This document shows, piece after piece, positions 1 to 8,082 of a stretch of DNA of 64,000 nucleotides (position 1 is its first letter; each line of letters opens with the position of its first letter). The DNA comes from Candidatus Obscuribacterales bacterium (GTDB lineage Bacteria > Cyanobacteriota > Vampirovibrionia > Obscuribacterales > Obscuribacteraceae): contig JAIEOQ010000006.1 of assembly GCA_019750335.1 (NCBI GenBank), positions 1 to 64,000 of the forward strand, given 5' to 3'. Made by a program: the position numbers and the translations under genes. The notes below the pieces were generated by a model. It worked only from the letters and a program-made list of their open reading frames with translations. It made no database searches and was not told the origin of the DNA.

Positions 1-114
1 GAGCCGACACCTCCGACACCGACGCCGAGCCCGACTGTGCCGGAGCCGACACCTCCGACACCGACGCCGAGCCCGACCGTGCCGGAGCCAACACCTCCGA
101 CGCCAACTCCTCCA
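1..114 (+). repeat. 42-bp in-frame tandem repeat
   Basis: Two almost identical 42-bp units (1-42 and 43-84, differing at one third-codon position) are followed by a degenerate partial third unit from 85. Each unit encodes 14 residues of the Pro/Thr tail. The near identity suggests recent slippage or recombination, so length variation between strains is likely. Confidence 0.8.
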
Positions 115-132
115 GTCGAACAACCGAAGTAA
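1..132 (+). CDS. C-terminal end of a Pro/Thr-rich protein (5' truncated by window)
   Basis: Frame 1 is open from the first base to a TAA at 130-132. The 43 visible residues are almost entirely Pro, Thr, Ser, Glu and Val, in a 14-residue repeat (EPTPPTPTPSPTVP) that ends in VEQPK. Such low-complexity tails usually act as extended linkers or wall/envelope-spanning stalks in exported proteins. The functional domain lies upstream of the window, so no role can be given. The next gene starts 28 bases downstream in the same direction. Confidence 0.7.
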   Translation, partial: EPTPPTPTPSPTVPEPTPPTPTPSPTVPEPTPPTPTPPVEQPK

Positions 133-160
133 TCCCAATAACCTTTATCCCAGGATATCA

Positions 161-577
161 ATGAAACACATCATTGCTCTTGCCTGCGCTCTCTTTCTGA
201 GCTCTGCTGATCACGTTTTTGCTCAGCAGCCGGCACCGCAACCGCCGCATCCGAACGCTGATTTCACTGTACGGGTTATCGAAAACAAATTACCCTCGCA
301 AGTGACGTTGCAATGGCACAACCAAGATGTTGTTGTACTCTGCCGTGTGCGAGGCAACGGGCAAAATCTTGAAGTTCTTTCTACCTCCGACAATGTTCAA
401 TCGGTGAAAGATCCGGTTTTGGATCGAAATGTGTCGTCGCCAGGAGATGGCTTTTACTATGCGATCTATCGTTTCCGAGCAACGAAAGACGGGGACGGAA
501 AGATTGAGATAAAAGTCGACGGGAAAGTAATTGGCACTTTGCCTGTTTCGGTCAAATTTGGTTCTCATCGTCCGTAA
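161..577 (+). CDS. small secreted protein of unknown function
   Basis: 138 residues. The N-terminus has a classical Sec signal: MKH, a hydrophobic core, and a likely signal-peptidase cut after VFA before QQPAPQPP. The mature part is about 115 residues with alternating hydrophobic residues and ends in a strand-like segment (KIEIKVDGKVIGTLPVSVKF), suggesting a small beta-sandwich. No family was recognised. It lies between the Pro/Thr-rich protein and the SPFH pair on the same strand and is followed by a perfect hairpin at 595-622, so it probably ends a transcript. Confidence 0.7.
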   Translation: MKHIIALACALFLSSADHVFAQQPAPQPPHPNADFTVRVIENKLPSQVTLQWHNQDVVVLCRVRGNGQNLEVLSTSDNVQSVKDPVLDRNVSSPGDGFYYAIYRFRATKDGDGKIEIKVDGKVIGTLPVSVKFGSHRP

Positions 578-594
578 TCATCGCTTCATTCGTC

Positions 595-622
595 TATGTG
601 CTCCGAACAAACGGAGCACATA
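595..622 (+). terminator. perfect hairpin between secreted protein and first SPFH gene
   Basis: TATGTGCTCCG and its exact reverse complement flank a six-base loop. There is no long T-run after it, so termination may be weak or the hairpin may be an mRNA processing or stability element. An ATG at 596 lies inside the stem and opens the SPFH frame, but the RBS-preceded ATG at 659 is the better start. Confidence 0.5.
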
Positions 623-658
623 GCATTACCATTCTTATTCAAATCGGAGATAGTTAGT

Positions 659-1558
659 ATGGACGAGTTCCTGACTTGGCTCGCTGAAAGACGTGCAATC
701 CGGCGCGGAGCAATGATCTTTGGAGGCATATGCCTGTTGGTTATCGCTCTGAGAAGCTTTTCGATCGTTTCAACCGGTCACGTTGGTGTTACCTCAGTGT
801 TTGGTGCTGTAAATCCGACACCGTTGAATCCTGGCTTGAATCCAAAATTGTTTTGGGTTTCGGTCGATCATGTGAATACGCAGCTGCAAACTTATCATGT
901 GCAGTCGGCCGGTGCTTCGGAGGATCTGCAGGTTGTATCGACTGAAATTACGGTGCCGTATAGCCTTGTTGGTGCCATTGCGCCGGAAATAGCTAAAAAT
1001 GTCGGGCTTGATATCAAGATTGATATCGAGCAAGACATTCTCAATCCGGCGATTCAGGAATCGGTTAAGGCGGTAACAGCCCGTTATACAGCTGAAGAAC
1101 TGATTACTCAGCGCCAGAAGGTAAAAGTCGAGATTGAGAATGACATCAAAGAGTTTATTCACTCAACTCTTCTGGAAAAATCTTGTGACGGCGGCATCGA
1201 CATCGGCAACGTAGCTGTCACTGACTTCTCCTTCTCAAAGGGGTTTAACGATAGTATCGAAGCCAAAGTACAAAGCGCTCAATCTGCGCTTAAGGCGGTT
1301 AATTCCGCTAAAAAGACGGTGACCGAGGCTGAAGGTCAAGCGGCTCAAATTCGCAATAATGCTGATGGTGAAGCATACAACATCACTCAAAATGCGGTTG
1401 CTCGAGCCAATGCCATTAATTTGGAGGGCGAACAGTTACGGAAGAATCCAAACATTATCTCGCTTCGTAAAACAGAACGCTGGGACGGTAAGTTACCCAC
1501 TTACATGGGTGGGCAGCAAGAAGTGCCGTTTATTGGCGACCAGCCGGCTAAGCCGTAG
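659..1558 (+). CDS. SPFH/prohibitin-like membrane protein
   Basis: 299 residues from ATG 659, chosen because GGAG sits at about 646; a start at 596 would fall in a hairpin. A single N-terminal membrane segment (about residues 17-36) precedes an SPFH/band-7 core beginning VSTGHVGV, and a helical, Ala/Glu/Lys-rich region (about 205-265) typical of prohibitin oligomerisation. The motif NPAIQESVKAVTARY is characteristic of prohibitin-type SPFH proteins. Such proteins form membrane scaffolds that organise proteases and microdomains. The protein ends in a KLPTYMGGQQ block and a short Pro-rich tail. The adjacent gene (1616-2506) is a clear paralogue, so the pair could form hetero-oligomeric rings. 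Confidence 0.88.
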   Translation: MDEFLTWLAERRAIRRGAMIFGGICLLVIALRSFSIVSTGHVGVTSVFGAVNPTPLNPGLNPKLFWVSVDHVNTQLQTYHVQSAGASEDLQVVSTEITVPYSLVGAIAPEIAKNVGLDIKIDIEQDILNPAIQESVKAVTARYTAEELITQRQKVKVEIENDIKEFIHSTLLEKSCDGGIDIGNVAVTDFSFSKGFNDSIEAKVQSAQSALKAVNSAKKTVTEAEGQAAQIRNNADGEAYNITQNAVARANAINLEGEQLRKNPNIISLRKTERWDGKLPTYMGGQQEVPFIGDQPAKP

Positions 1559-1615
1559 CGAGAATATTGTTTGCCGTAATTTTTTGTTCCATCAAATAAA
1601 TCGGAGAAATCATTC

Positions 1616-2506
1616 ATGAATTTCAGACTCATTCTTAGAATTGCCGGGATTGTTCTTGGCTTTGTTGCCTTTATCTTGATTTTGCGTACTGGTACAACTG
1701 TTTCGACAGGCCATGTCGGTGTGGCCAGTTGGTTCGGAGATGTACAAAAAAAGCCTCTTTACAGTGGCTTCAACTTCAAGAATCCGCTTGTTAGCGTGAC
1801 TGAAGTCGATACGCGCTTACGGGCTTATCATGCTGACGCCAAAGGACAGTCGAAAGACTTGCAAGTCGTAACCACTCAGGTTACGGTGCAGTATTCGCAG
1901 AATCCGGAAATGGCGCCGGCTACTCTCCAACAAATCGGTGATGCGGAAAAGATCGAACCGGCCATTCTTAACCCGGCGATCCAAGAATCGGTGAAAGCGG
2001 TTACTGCTAAATACGACGCTGAGCAATTGGTTACTCACCGGCACGAGGTGAAGAAACAGGTTGAGGATGCGCTCAACGAGTTTATCGCTACTACCTTGAA
2101 GAATAAGAACATTGCTGGTGCTTTGGACTTAGGTAAAGTTGCGATTACCGATTTCCGCTTTAGCGAAGAGTTCAATCACGCAATTGAAGACAAGGTCCGC
2201 ACGGCTCAAGAAGCTCTTCAAGCCGAGAACAAGAAGACCCAAACGATCACTGAAGCGTTAGCGGCGAAGGATGCGCGCAATCACATTTCCGATGCCGAAG
2301 CTTACCGAACTGAAACCATTGCCAAGGCAAAAGCCAAAGCTCTTGAGCTGGAAGGTGAAGCTTTAGCCAAGAATCCCGAGGTAGGCAAGCTGCGCGGTAT
2401 CCAACAGTGGGACGGCAAGTTGCCGACTTTTATGGGTGGGCAACAGCCTGTGCCGTTCATTTCGGCGCAGCCGGCAGCGGAACCTGTGCCACCGGTCCAA
2501 AAGTAA
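1616..2506 (+). CDS. SPFH/prohibitin-like membrane protein, paralogue of preceding gene
   Basis: 296 residues, ATG preceded by CGGAGAA. It has an N-terminal membrane helix (about 7-25), then VSTGHVGV, an SPFH core with NPAIQESVKAVTAKY, a long Ala/Lys/Glu helix (about 200-250), and the shared end motif KLPTFMGGQQPVPFI. The same order in both proteins shows a tandem duplication that has since diverged. This copy has a longer Pro-rich tail (EPVPPVQK). Probable role: membrane scaffold around inner-membrane proteases or stress complexes; the partner is unknown. Confidence 0.88.
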   Translation: MNFRLILRIAGIVLGFVAFILILRTGTTVSTGHVGVASWFGDVQKKPLYSGFNFKNPLVSVTEVDTRLRAYHADAKGQSKDLQVVTTQVTVQYSQNPEMAPATLQQIGDAEKIEPAILNPAIQESVKAVTAKYDAEQLVTHRHEVKKQVEDALNEFIATTLKNKNIAGALDLGKVAITDFRFSEEFNHAIEDKVRTAQEALQAENKKTQTITEALAAKDARNHISDAEAYRTETIAKAKAKALELEGEALAKNPEVGKLRGIQQWDGKLPTFMGGQQPVPFISAQPAAEPVPPVQK

Positions 2507-2524
2507 AAGTACTATTTTCAGCAA

Positions 2525-2550
2525 GTCAGGGCTGCATAAGCGGCCCTGAC
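2525..2550 (+). terminator. hairpin between second SPFH gene and helical secreted protein
   Basis: GTCAGGGC and GCCCTGAC form an 8-bp perfect stem around a 10-base loop, with no T-run. It lies 16 bases before a TTG start, so it may be an mRNA boundary or translation-affecting element rather than a strong terminator. Confidence 0.45.
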
Positions 2551-2566
2551 TTGAAGGAGAAAACAG

Positions 2567-3529
2567 TTGAAAAAATCCCTTTTAATCGTTGCTGTCTTAG
2601 CCTTGATTCCTGTTTTATCTCCGCTTGTTCTTGATTCACAATCAACCGTTTACGGGCAGCAGCCATCAACGCAAGATGCAGTTGTGCTGCCTGCTAACAT
2701 TGGTTTGGAGGAATATGTTACTGATCTGTGCGAAAGAGAGCGCTTGCGGAAGCTCGAGCACGAGTTGAGCACCAAGCTTCCTCCTGCAGAAGAAAGATTC
2801 GAAACCTCCCGTCTGTCCATGATCGCTGCCGAAGAGCGTCTAAACAAGGAGTTGTATGAGGCTTCTGTGAAAGACGGCGCGCCGGACTTTACCAAAGCGC
2901 AAGCAGCCCAATTGGAATATGACAAAGCCGCCAGTCAGTGCAAGGTTTTGTACGACGAGAAAAACAAGCTGGATGCTGATCTTTCGACAGTTCGAGAGGA
3001 GCTTATTCACGCGCGCACATTTGTCGTCAAGACTGAATATGACTTGCGACAAAATGTGGCCAAATATTTGAAAGATTCGAAAGAGAAGAACACAGGTTGG
3101 AGTGCTGCAGTAAGCAAAACCGTCCGTGCTCTTGAGAATGATTTTGTGCAAAAAACCAAGGCAAAAGCGGCTGGTAATCCTGATTTGCAAAAAGCGATTC
3201 AGGATTATGAAAAAGCTCTTTTGGAGGTTGAGCGCAAAGAAGCAGTCTGGGACGCTGAGCAGGCGGCTAGCAGAAAAATTTACGACAGCGATCTTTGGCA
3301 GCGGAAATCGGAGTTTCGCAAAGAAGCGGCGGCAACCTTTGCTAAACCGGCAGATTCTGTCAGTGCAGCCGAGCTCCAGAAGCTAAAAGAAACCGGTCGT
3401 AAAATTGCTGAGCAAGATGATGCCGAAGCTAAGGCAAGGAGCAGAAACGATACTGCTTATCACCAATGGTTGCCGGCTCAAGCGTCCTATCAAGAAGCGT
3501 TTATTCGTGTTTTGACCTCTCGGAACTAA
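2567..3529 (+). CDS. secreted, mostly helical/coiled-coil protein
   Basis: 320 residues, starting at TTG 2567 with AAGGAGA seven bases upstream; no nearby ATG gives a comparable signal. A Sec signal peptide (MKKSLLIVAVLALIP...) probably ends after VYGQ. The rest is rich in Glu, Lys, Ala, Leu and Gln with heptad-like spacing, so it should be a long helical bundle or coiled coil in the envelope. No catalytic motif is seen. Its position after two SPFH genes suggests a partner or scaffold on the outer face of the membrane (inference). A strong terminator follows at once. Confidence 0.7.
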   Translation: MKKSLLIVAVLALIPVLSPLVLDSQSTVYGQQPSTQDAVVLPANIGLEEYVTDLCERERLRKLEHELSTKLPPAEERFETSRLSMIAAEERLNKELYEASVKDGAPDFTKAQAAQLEYDKAASQCKVLYDEKNKLDADLSTVREELIHARTFVVKTEYDLRQNVAKYLKDSKEKNTGWSAAVSKTVRALENDFVQKTKAKAAGNPDLQKAIQDYEKALLEVERKEAVWDAEQAASRKIYDSDLWQRKSEFRKEAAATFAKPADSVSAAELQKLKETGRKIAEQDDAEAKARSRNDTAYHQWLPAQASYQEAFIRVLTSRN

Positions 3530-3540
3530 AGCCGTTATTC

Positions 3541-3580
3541 GGGGAAGCCGGTTCTAAACTGGCTTCCCTATTTTTTTTTG
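3541..3580 (+). terminator. Rho-independent terminator of the SPFH cluster
   Basis: GGGAAGCCgGTT and ACTGGCTTCCC pair around a short loop and are followed by TATTTTTTTTT, a textbook intrinsic terminator 12 bases after the stop codon at 3529. Confidence 0.92.
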
Positions 3581-4019
3581 TGTTTGTTGTATACCATAAG
3601 AAATAGTATTAACCGGAGAACAATCGATAAGTAGTCTAAGTTCAGTGACCGCCCTTTCAATAATGGACCTAGGTGTCGAGGAAGAAATCCTGTCATTGCA
3701 AACTTTACATTTACAATCAGATTTAGCAGGGGGGCGCGTTTTCGCTTAGATTAGAATTTCAGTTTGACAGTAAATCTGCCTCGGCACCGAGGGCCGTTTC
3801 CAAACTGCCTAGGTGCCGATGACAAAATTGTGTCCATTGAAATATTCGCCCAGATGTCAGAATGGTGATAAATAGAGGACTTCAGCATTAAATTGATTAT
3901 TAAGAATGACCATAAATTGTCATCCGTACCTAGGGACGCCGCAGGAGTTCCACATACTCTACGTTGCATTGAGCGGATAATCATAAAAATAAAGAGTACA
4001 AGACGTCTGGGCTGGATGG
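3581..4019. other. non-coding gap between convergent genes
   Basis: No credible gene was seen on either strand. The gap holds an AT-rich near-palindrome at 3589-3611 that recurs elsewhere in the window; a long imperfect hairpin at 3781-3819 (TCGGCACCgAGG / CCTAGGTGCCGA); and a copy of CCTAGGTGtCGA at 3668-3679. The hexamer CCTAGG also occurs at 3929-3934. A minus-strand reading frame at 3751-4257 is low-complexity and overlaps the permease, so it was not accepted. Confidence 0.5.
3589..3611 (-). repeat. AT-rich near-palindromic motif, copy 1
   Basis: Read on the minus strand: TAATACTATTTCTTATGGTA followed by TAC. It matches copies at 28757-28778 and 59128-59151, each in the gap between convergent genes just past a plus-strand terminator. 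The core ATACYATAA-S-TTATRGTAT is close to an inverted repeat. Confidence 0.5.
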
Positions 4020-5417
4020 TTAGCGTGTTTCGAGCAGCTCTTTCTCTTTTGAGGGAATTGCGGCCATTGGTAGTTCGGCATCTTTTACTTGGCGAATTTC
4101 CAAATATCGTAATCCGAGATAAGAGAAGAAGGATAGAAGCCAGCCTTGCAGAGACGGTATACCGATCTGTAGTTTTTCTGTGCCAGGTATAAAACCGGAA
4201 GTAACTGTGCCAAGAATGCAGCCTAGAGTCAAAGAAACAATGGCTGGAGTGCGCCATGAAGGTAACTCAGCAAAATCAGGAACATGGCTAAAATCAGTTT
4301 TTATTTTGAGCCAATTTGAAACTATAAAAACTTCAGCCATCATAATCACTGTGGAGCAAGGCAGAAAAATGCAAGATAATGCGGCAACGGCTTCGAAGTT
4401 TTGCTTGTACCCGAAAAGCAAGATTGTCGTCAAAGCGCCTGCTGCTGCTAATCCTGCCACGCACCATTTGCGTGGTATTTCGTGCAAATTTTCTGCGGCA
4501 TTAATAGCGCCGTATAAACCTGAGTCATTTACAGCCACGTAGCTTACTGCCAACACTAAAGCGGAAATGATTGAAATACCACCAAAAGTATAGCTGTTCA
4601 TCAGCCTGGTAGCGCCAGCAACGTCGGTGATTCCGAACAATCTAGCCAACATCCAACCGGTGAGTGGAAACACAATTTGGCCGATTAAGAGTGATATCGT
4701 TAGTGGTGTCACCGAAGCGGTCCATTTTGGTTTGCCGAAGCGCCAGTAATCCGCTTCGTTACCCCAACAAGCAATACCGATTACAAAAGATGATATGAGA
4801 GTCAAAGCATGATGCGATTCCATAGTGCCAGGTTGAGACAATATGTGTGGTGGAAAAGCGCAGGAAGCTTTTACGAAGCTGTAACCAACCCAACAAATGA
4901 GAATCGGGGCGGCTAAAAAACGAGCAAAATTTGCGACGCCGCTAAAGCCGAAAAAATTATTAAAAGCCATTAAAACAGCCATACCTACGGCAAACCACAG
5001 TTGCGGAACATCAAAGTTGAATAGTCCGCGTAATCCATCAGCAAGAAATATGGCGTTAAGGGCGTACCAACCTGTAGCCACCCAAATTGAGTTAAGCGAA
5101 ACTATTCGCGAACCCCAGCTGCCGAAAATTGAACGGCTTAGCAAAGCGTACGTCAAGCCGGTTTTGGCGCCTAAGTAGCAAGAGGGGATTGAATAAGCAA
5201 GAATAATTGCGCTGCTGATTACCAACCCCCAAAGTACTTGAGAGAAGCCCATTCCTGCTTTGAACCATTGAAAGCCGATTAGAACATTGGGGAAACAAGT
5301 GACCATAGTTACCCAAAGTAGACCCATGGTCATAGGGCCGCGTCGCTCGGTTAGCGGTACAGGGCTATGAGTGTAGTCTTGATTATTAGTGGTTTGGGCG
5401 GCTGTTGATTCAATCAC
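4020..5417 (-). CDS. NCS1-family nucleobase/cytosine permease
   Basis: 465 residues, about 12 predicted membrane helices. The N-terminal region (LTERRGPMTMGLLWVTMV, then a Gly/Phe-rich helix ending QWFKAGMG) and the segment SRSIFGSWGSRIVSLNS correspond to the conserved TM1 and TM3 regions of NCS1 symporters (CodB/Mhp1/PurP). These import cytosine, uracil, allantoin, hydantoins or thiamin pyrimidine with Na+ or H+. No purine or pyrimidine gene adjoins it, so the substrate cannot be assigned. It is monocistronic on the minus strand, divergent from the DGKT array. Confidence 0.85.
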   Translation of the reverse strand: MIESTAAQTTNNQDYTHSPVPLTERRGPMTMGLLWVTMVTCFPNVLIGFQWFKAGMGFSQVLWGLVISSAIILAYSIPSCYLGAKTGLTYALLSRSIFGSWGSRIVSLNSIWVATGWYALNAIFLADGLRGLFNFDVPQLWFAVGMAVLMAFNNFFGFSGVANFARFLAAPILICWVGYSFVKASCAFPPHILSQPGTMESHHALTLISSFVIGIACWGNEADYWRFGKPKWTASVTPLTISLLIGQIVFPLTGWMLARLFGITDVAGATRLMNSYTFGGISIISALVLAVSYVAVNDSGLYGAINAAENLHEIPRKWCVAGLAAAGALTTILLFGYKQNFEAVAALSCIFLPCSTVIMMAEVFIVSNWLKIKTDFSHVPDFAELPSWRTPAIVSLTLGCILGTVTSGFIPGTEKLQIGIPSLQGWLLSFFSYLGLRYLEIRQVKDAELPMAAIPSKEKELLETR

Positions 5418-5749
5418 AAAAATGTACTCGGGCTAATCCAGGGGCGCTAGCGCGGGTGGGCTAGGAGGTACGGTAGATAAACTCTATCTCTACTGACAAC
5501 CGTGAGGCTAGGGGGTGGAGTATGCCGTATGGGGCTGGAGCCGCATTAGACCAGTTTCTTCGCCTAATTTAAATCTCCAGATGAACAAATACAAAACAAC
5601 AAGTCAAGAAGCATTTGTTGTCTGTTAGATAAGCGCGGGCTTAGGGTGATGTCCTATACATCCCCCACTCGTAAGTATCGGTACCCCTAGACCAAAAGAC
5701 AAAGAACAAGCAACGTTTTCATAACCGCCTATGCGGCCTGGAGATTACT
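5418..5749. promoter_or_regulatory. divergent intergenic region (permease / DGKT array)
   Basis: 332 bases without a gene between two divergently transcribed units, so it must hold both promoters. A 10-bp perfect palindrome GCGCTAGCGC lies at 5444-5453. No convincing -35/-10 pair could be fixed by eye. Confidence 0.4.
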
Positions 5750-6904
5750 ATGCTGCGAAATGTTTTTTACTCGCTGTTGATTATCGCTGCACTCTTCGCC
5801 GTGTTTTCCTATCTCGACGGGCTGTCACCTGTTTCTCAAGCGCTGAAAATAAAGGCGGATGTTGCTCCCAGGCAAAGGGTGAAGCATATTCCTGGTGATG
5901 AGCGAAAAGGCACCGTGCTTTACGAACAGTATTACAATGCCGATGAGAAAGTAACCGAGATGCGAGTGAAGTTCGTTGACGGCGTTGAAAGCACGGTCCA
6001 TTACGATTCACTTGGGCGTCCGGTCCAAGTGAGAGAGATTGGTGCCACTCACACAGCGTTCCGCAACACAGGCATCATATACAACCTGAATCCCCCAAAA
6101 CGTTCGCCGAATTCAATCCGAACGTATCAGGATAATGGAGCGCTCTGGGAAGAGATCAAGCTTGCTGCTGATGGCAGCAAAGAAGTTACTCGCTACAGTT
6201 TTGACGGCAAAACTCTTTTGCAAACGCTGAAAATCAGTGTTGATGGCTCTTACGAAATAGCGTCTTATGCCGACAATGGAATCGACAGACAATCTGTTTT
6301 TCGCCGTTTGGGCAATGGCTTGTTTGCTAATGAATTTTACGAGGGGAACGTTTTGCGCTGTGTCGTAAAAGGCAAGCCATTGTTGCCCGTTGACAGGCAG
6401 GAAACGCCGCTGAAGACGGGTCACATCGATTACTACCGCGAAGACGGGAAAACTCTTCTTTACAGCGTGGACGATGTAAATCTCCGGGGTGATTACAACC
6501 TGCTCGGCGGTCCGATTACGATTAAGGAGTTTTATCCCGACGGTAAAACTTTGCGGCGCCGGTTTTATTCGTCGTACTTATCGAATTACCGGCCGGAAGA
6601 AGAGTATTATCCCCGGATCGGGGAAGTGTTTAATCGCGAAGGTGTGATGACAGAACGGCTTTGCCTGTCTGACTATGACGTGATTAAAGTCGTACAGACG
6701 GTGGACAAAGATGGAAAAGTAATTCACGAGCAAAAGGAAACCCGTACTGACAAAGAGCTCAGTGCTTTTGTTGACTACCTGCTCAAGAACGAGGTTAGCA
6801 CTTGTTTTGGGCAGCTGCTCTTTCGCGAAATGATCGGCTATCCGGAAGAACCACCGGTAAATATCGACTTGAGTCATTTAGAACAAGCTTTGAATTCACC
6901 TTAA
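5750..6904 (+). CDS. membrane-anchored DGKT-repeat protein, array member 1
   Basis: 384 residues, ATG after CTGGAGATTACT. An N-terminal membrane anchor (about 5-24) is followed by a short linker, then KHIPGDERKGT, the family's conserved entry motif (other copies read PGDERTGVPDR). The body consists of about 20-residue strand-turn-strand repeats with DGKT turns (YREDGKTLLYS, FYPDGKTLRRRFY) interleaved with Tyr/Phe, reminiscent of MORN or YD repeats. Most of the protein should face the periplasm or exterior. First gene of a seven-gene run with small intergenic gaps. Function unknown; repeat architecture suggests binding or structural roles. Confidence 0.75.
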   Translation: MLRNVFYSLLIIAALFAVFSYLDGLSPVSQALKIKADVAPRQRVKHIPGDERKGTVLYEQYYNADEKVTEMRVKFVDGVESTVHYDSLGRPVQVREIGATHTAFRNTGIIYNLNPPKRSPNSIRTYQDNGALWEEIKLAADGSKEVTRYSFDGKTLLQTLKISVDGSYEIASYADNGIDRQSVFRRLGNGLFANEFYEGNVLRCVVKGKPLLPVDRQETPLKTGHIDYYREDGKTLLYSVDDVNLRGDYNLLGGPITIKEFYPDGKTLRRRFYSSYLSNYRPEEEYYPRIGEVFNREGVMTERLCLSDYDVIKVVQTVDKDGKVIHEQKETRTDKELSAFVDYLLKNEVSTCFGQLLFREMIGYPEEPPVNIDLSHLEQALNSP

Positions 6905-6922
6905 ACCAAGAGAGGTGCCCAT

Positions 6923-8065
6923 ATGTCATGGCGCAATTATCACGTGCAAAACGTGATTATGACTTTGTGTATTGTTTTGATTTCGGGAGCCGGCTACGTC
7001 GTTCTGTCTGCCGGCTCAAATGTCGAGCAAGGTGAACTGGCTAAGGTGTTGGCGCAGGTGGAATCTCCGCCTAAAGCCGAAACCAAGCTCATGCCTGGTG
7101 ACGAACGTACCGGCATGCCGGATCGCACGGTGTGCCGTGCCGAAGATGGCACTCTCCGTTCCGTCGAAGCGCGCTTCAACAACGGTGTGGTCGTATCGGT
7201 GGAGTGTGACCTGCTTGGGCGTCCGCTGAAGGCTGTGGAAACCACTGCCGAAGGCGACAAGCAAACCCTCGTCTTTCAACCGGGTAAGCGTAAGCTGCCG
7301 ACGATCAGCATTTTTCGTGCCGACATGACGTTGCGCAAAGAGATTTGTCGCAATGTCGAAGGCGGTATTGAATTCCGTCATTTCGCTGCTGATGGCAAGA
7401 CCCTGGTTTGCCGGCAAGTGCAGAAGCTTGACGGCGCGCTCTGTGTCTCTTATTTCCATGCCGACGGCAAAACGTTAAAAACCGAGTATGTGCAGAAAAG
7501 TGTTCGCTCGAGTGTCTTGAAAATTTATGCCGAGAACGGCGTTCTTTTCCAAGAAGAGAACACGTCATTTGTCGCTTCCACAGATAAAAACGACCAGGAA
7601 ATGCAAAAGGTCGTCGAAGTGATTGGTTATGATGAGGACGGCAAAAGCATAATCTTCCGGCGAAAAGGCTTGTCTTCTTTTCCCGATTATCGAGCCCGTC
7701 TGGAGGCGGCTCGTCAGTCAATCATGCAGATGGCTATGGATTATTTCTTTCCTTTCTTCTCCCGCTTCCGCTCGAACGAAGTCACGGAGGCTGAGACGAT
7801 TGCAGTGGAAATTTATGACGGCGCTGCCTACCCGGCAAAGCGTCTTCATGTACTAAGTGACGGCACTGTTCTTCGGCAAGAGTCTTTGAACGCCAAGGGT
7901 AAAGTCGTCGACACGTTGATTTATAGCGGCAAACAAACGCCGGACAAAACCATTTGTGAGTTGGCTAAGCGCTGTGTTTATCGTGAAAATGTAACTCATT
8001 TGCGCCCTTTTATGCGGGTGAACGTCGAACATAATCACCTGCACAAAGCGCTGGCGGATCTCTAA
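6923..8065 (+). CDS. membrane-anchored DGKT-repeat protein, array member 2
   Basis: 380 residues, ATG nine bases after GAGAGG. Begins MSWRNYHVQNVIMT; the HYVQN/YTQN-type start is shared with members 3 and 5. A membrane helix (about 12-32) precedes LMPGDERTGMPDRTV, then repeats with AADGKTL, HADGKTLK and DEDGKS turns. The C-terminus ends in the family's LHKALADL-type leucine motif. Eighteen bases separate it from member 1, consistent with one operon. No enzymatic residues recognised. Confidence 0.75.
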   Translation: MSWRNYHVQNVIMTLCIVLISGAGYVVLSAGSNVEQGELAKVLAQVESPPKAETKLMPGDERTGMPDRTVCRAEDGTLRSVEARFNNGVVVSVECDLLGRPLKAVETTAEGDKQTLVFQPGKRKLPTISIFRADMTLRKEICRNVEGGIEFRHFAADGKTLVCRQVQKLDGALCVSYFHADGKTLKTEYVQKSVRSSVLKIYAENGVLFQEENTSFVASTDKNDQEMQKVVEVIGYDEDGKSIIFRRKGLSSFPDYRARLEAARQSIMQMAMDYFFPFFSRFRSNEVTEAETIAVEIYDGAAYPAKRLHVLSDGTVLRQESLNAKGKVVDTLIYSGKQTPDKTICELAKRCVYRENVTHLRPFMRVNVEHNHLHKALADL

Positions 8066-8082
8066 CCTTAGCGGAGGCTGGT

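Noticed and set aside
596-658. Upstream in-frame start for the first SPFH gene
   Set aside because: It lies inside a perfect hairpin and has no RBS; ATG 659 is better supported.
3751-4257. Minus-strand 168-residue ORF over the permease end
   Set aside because: It overlaps the permease in another frame, has low-complexity composition and no RBS or conserved motif.
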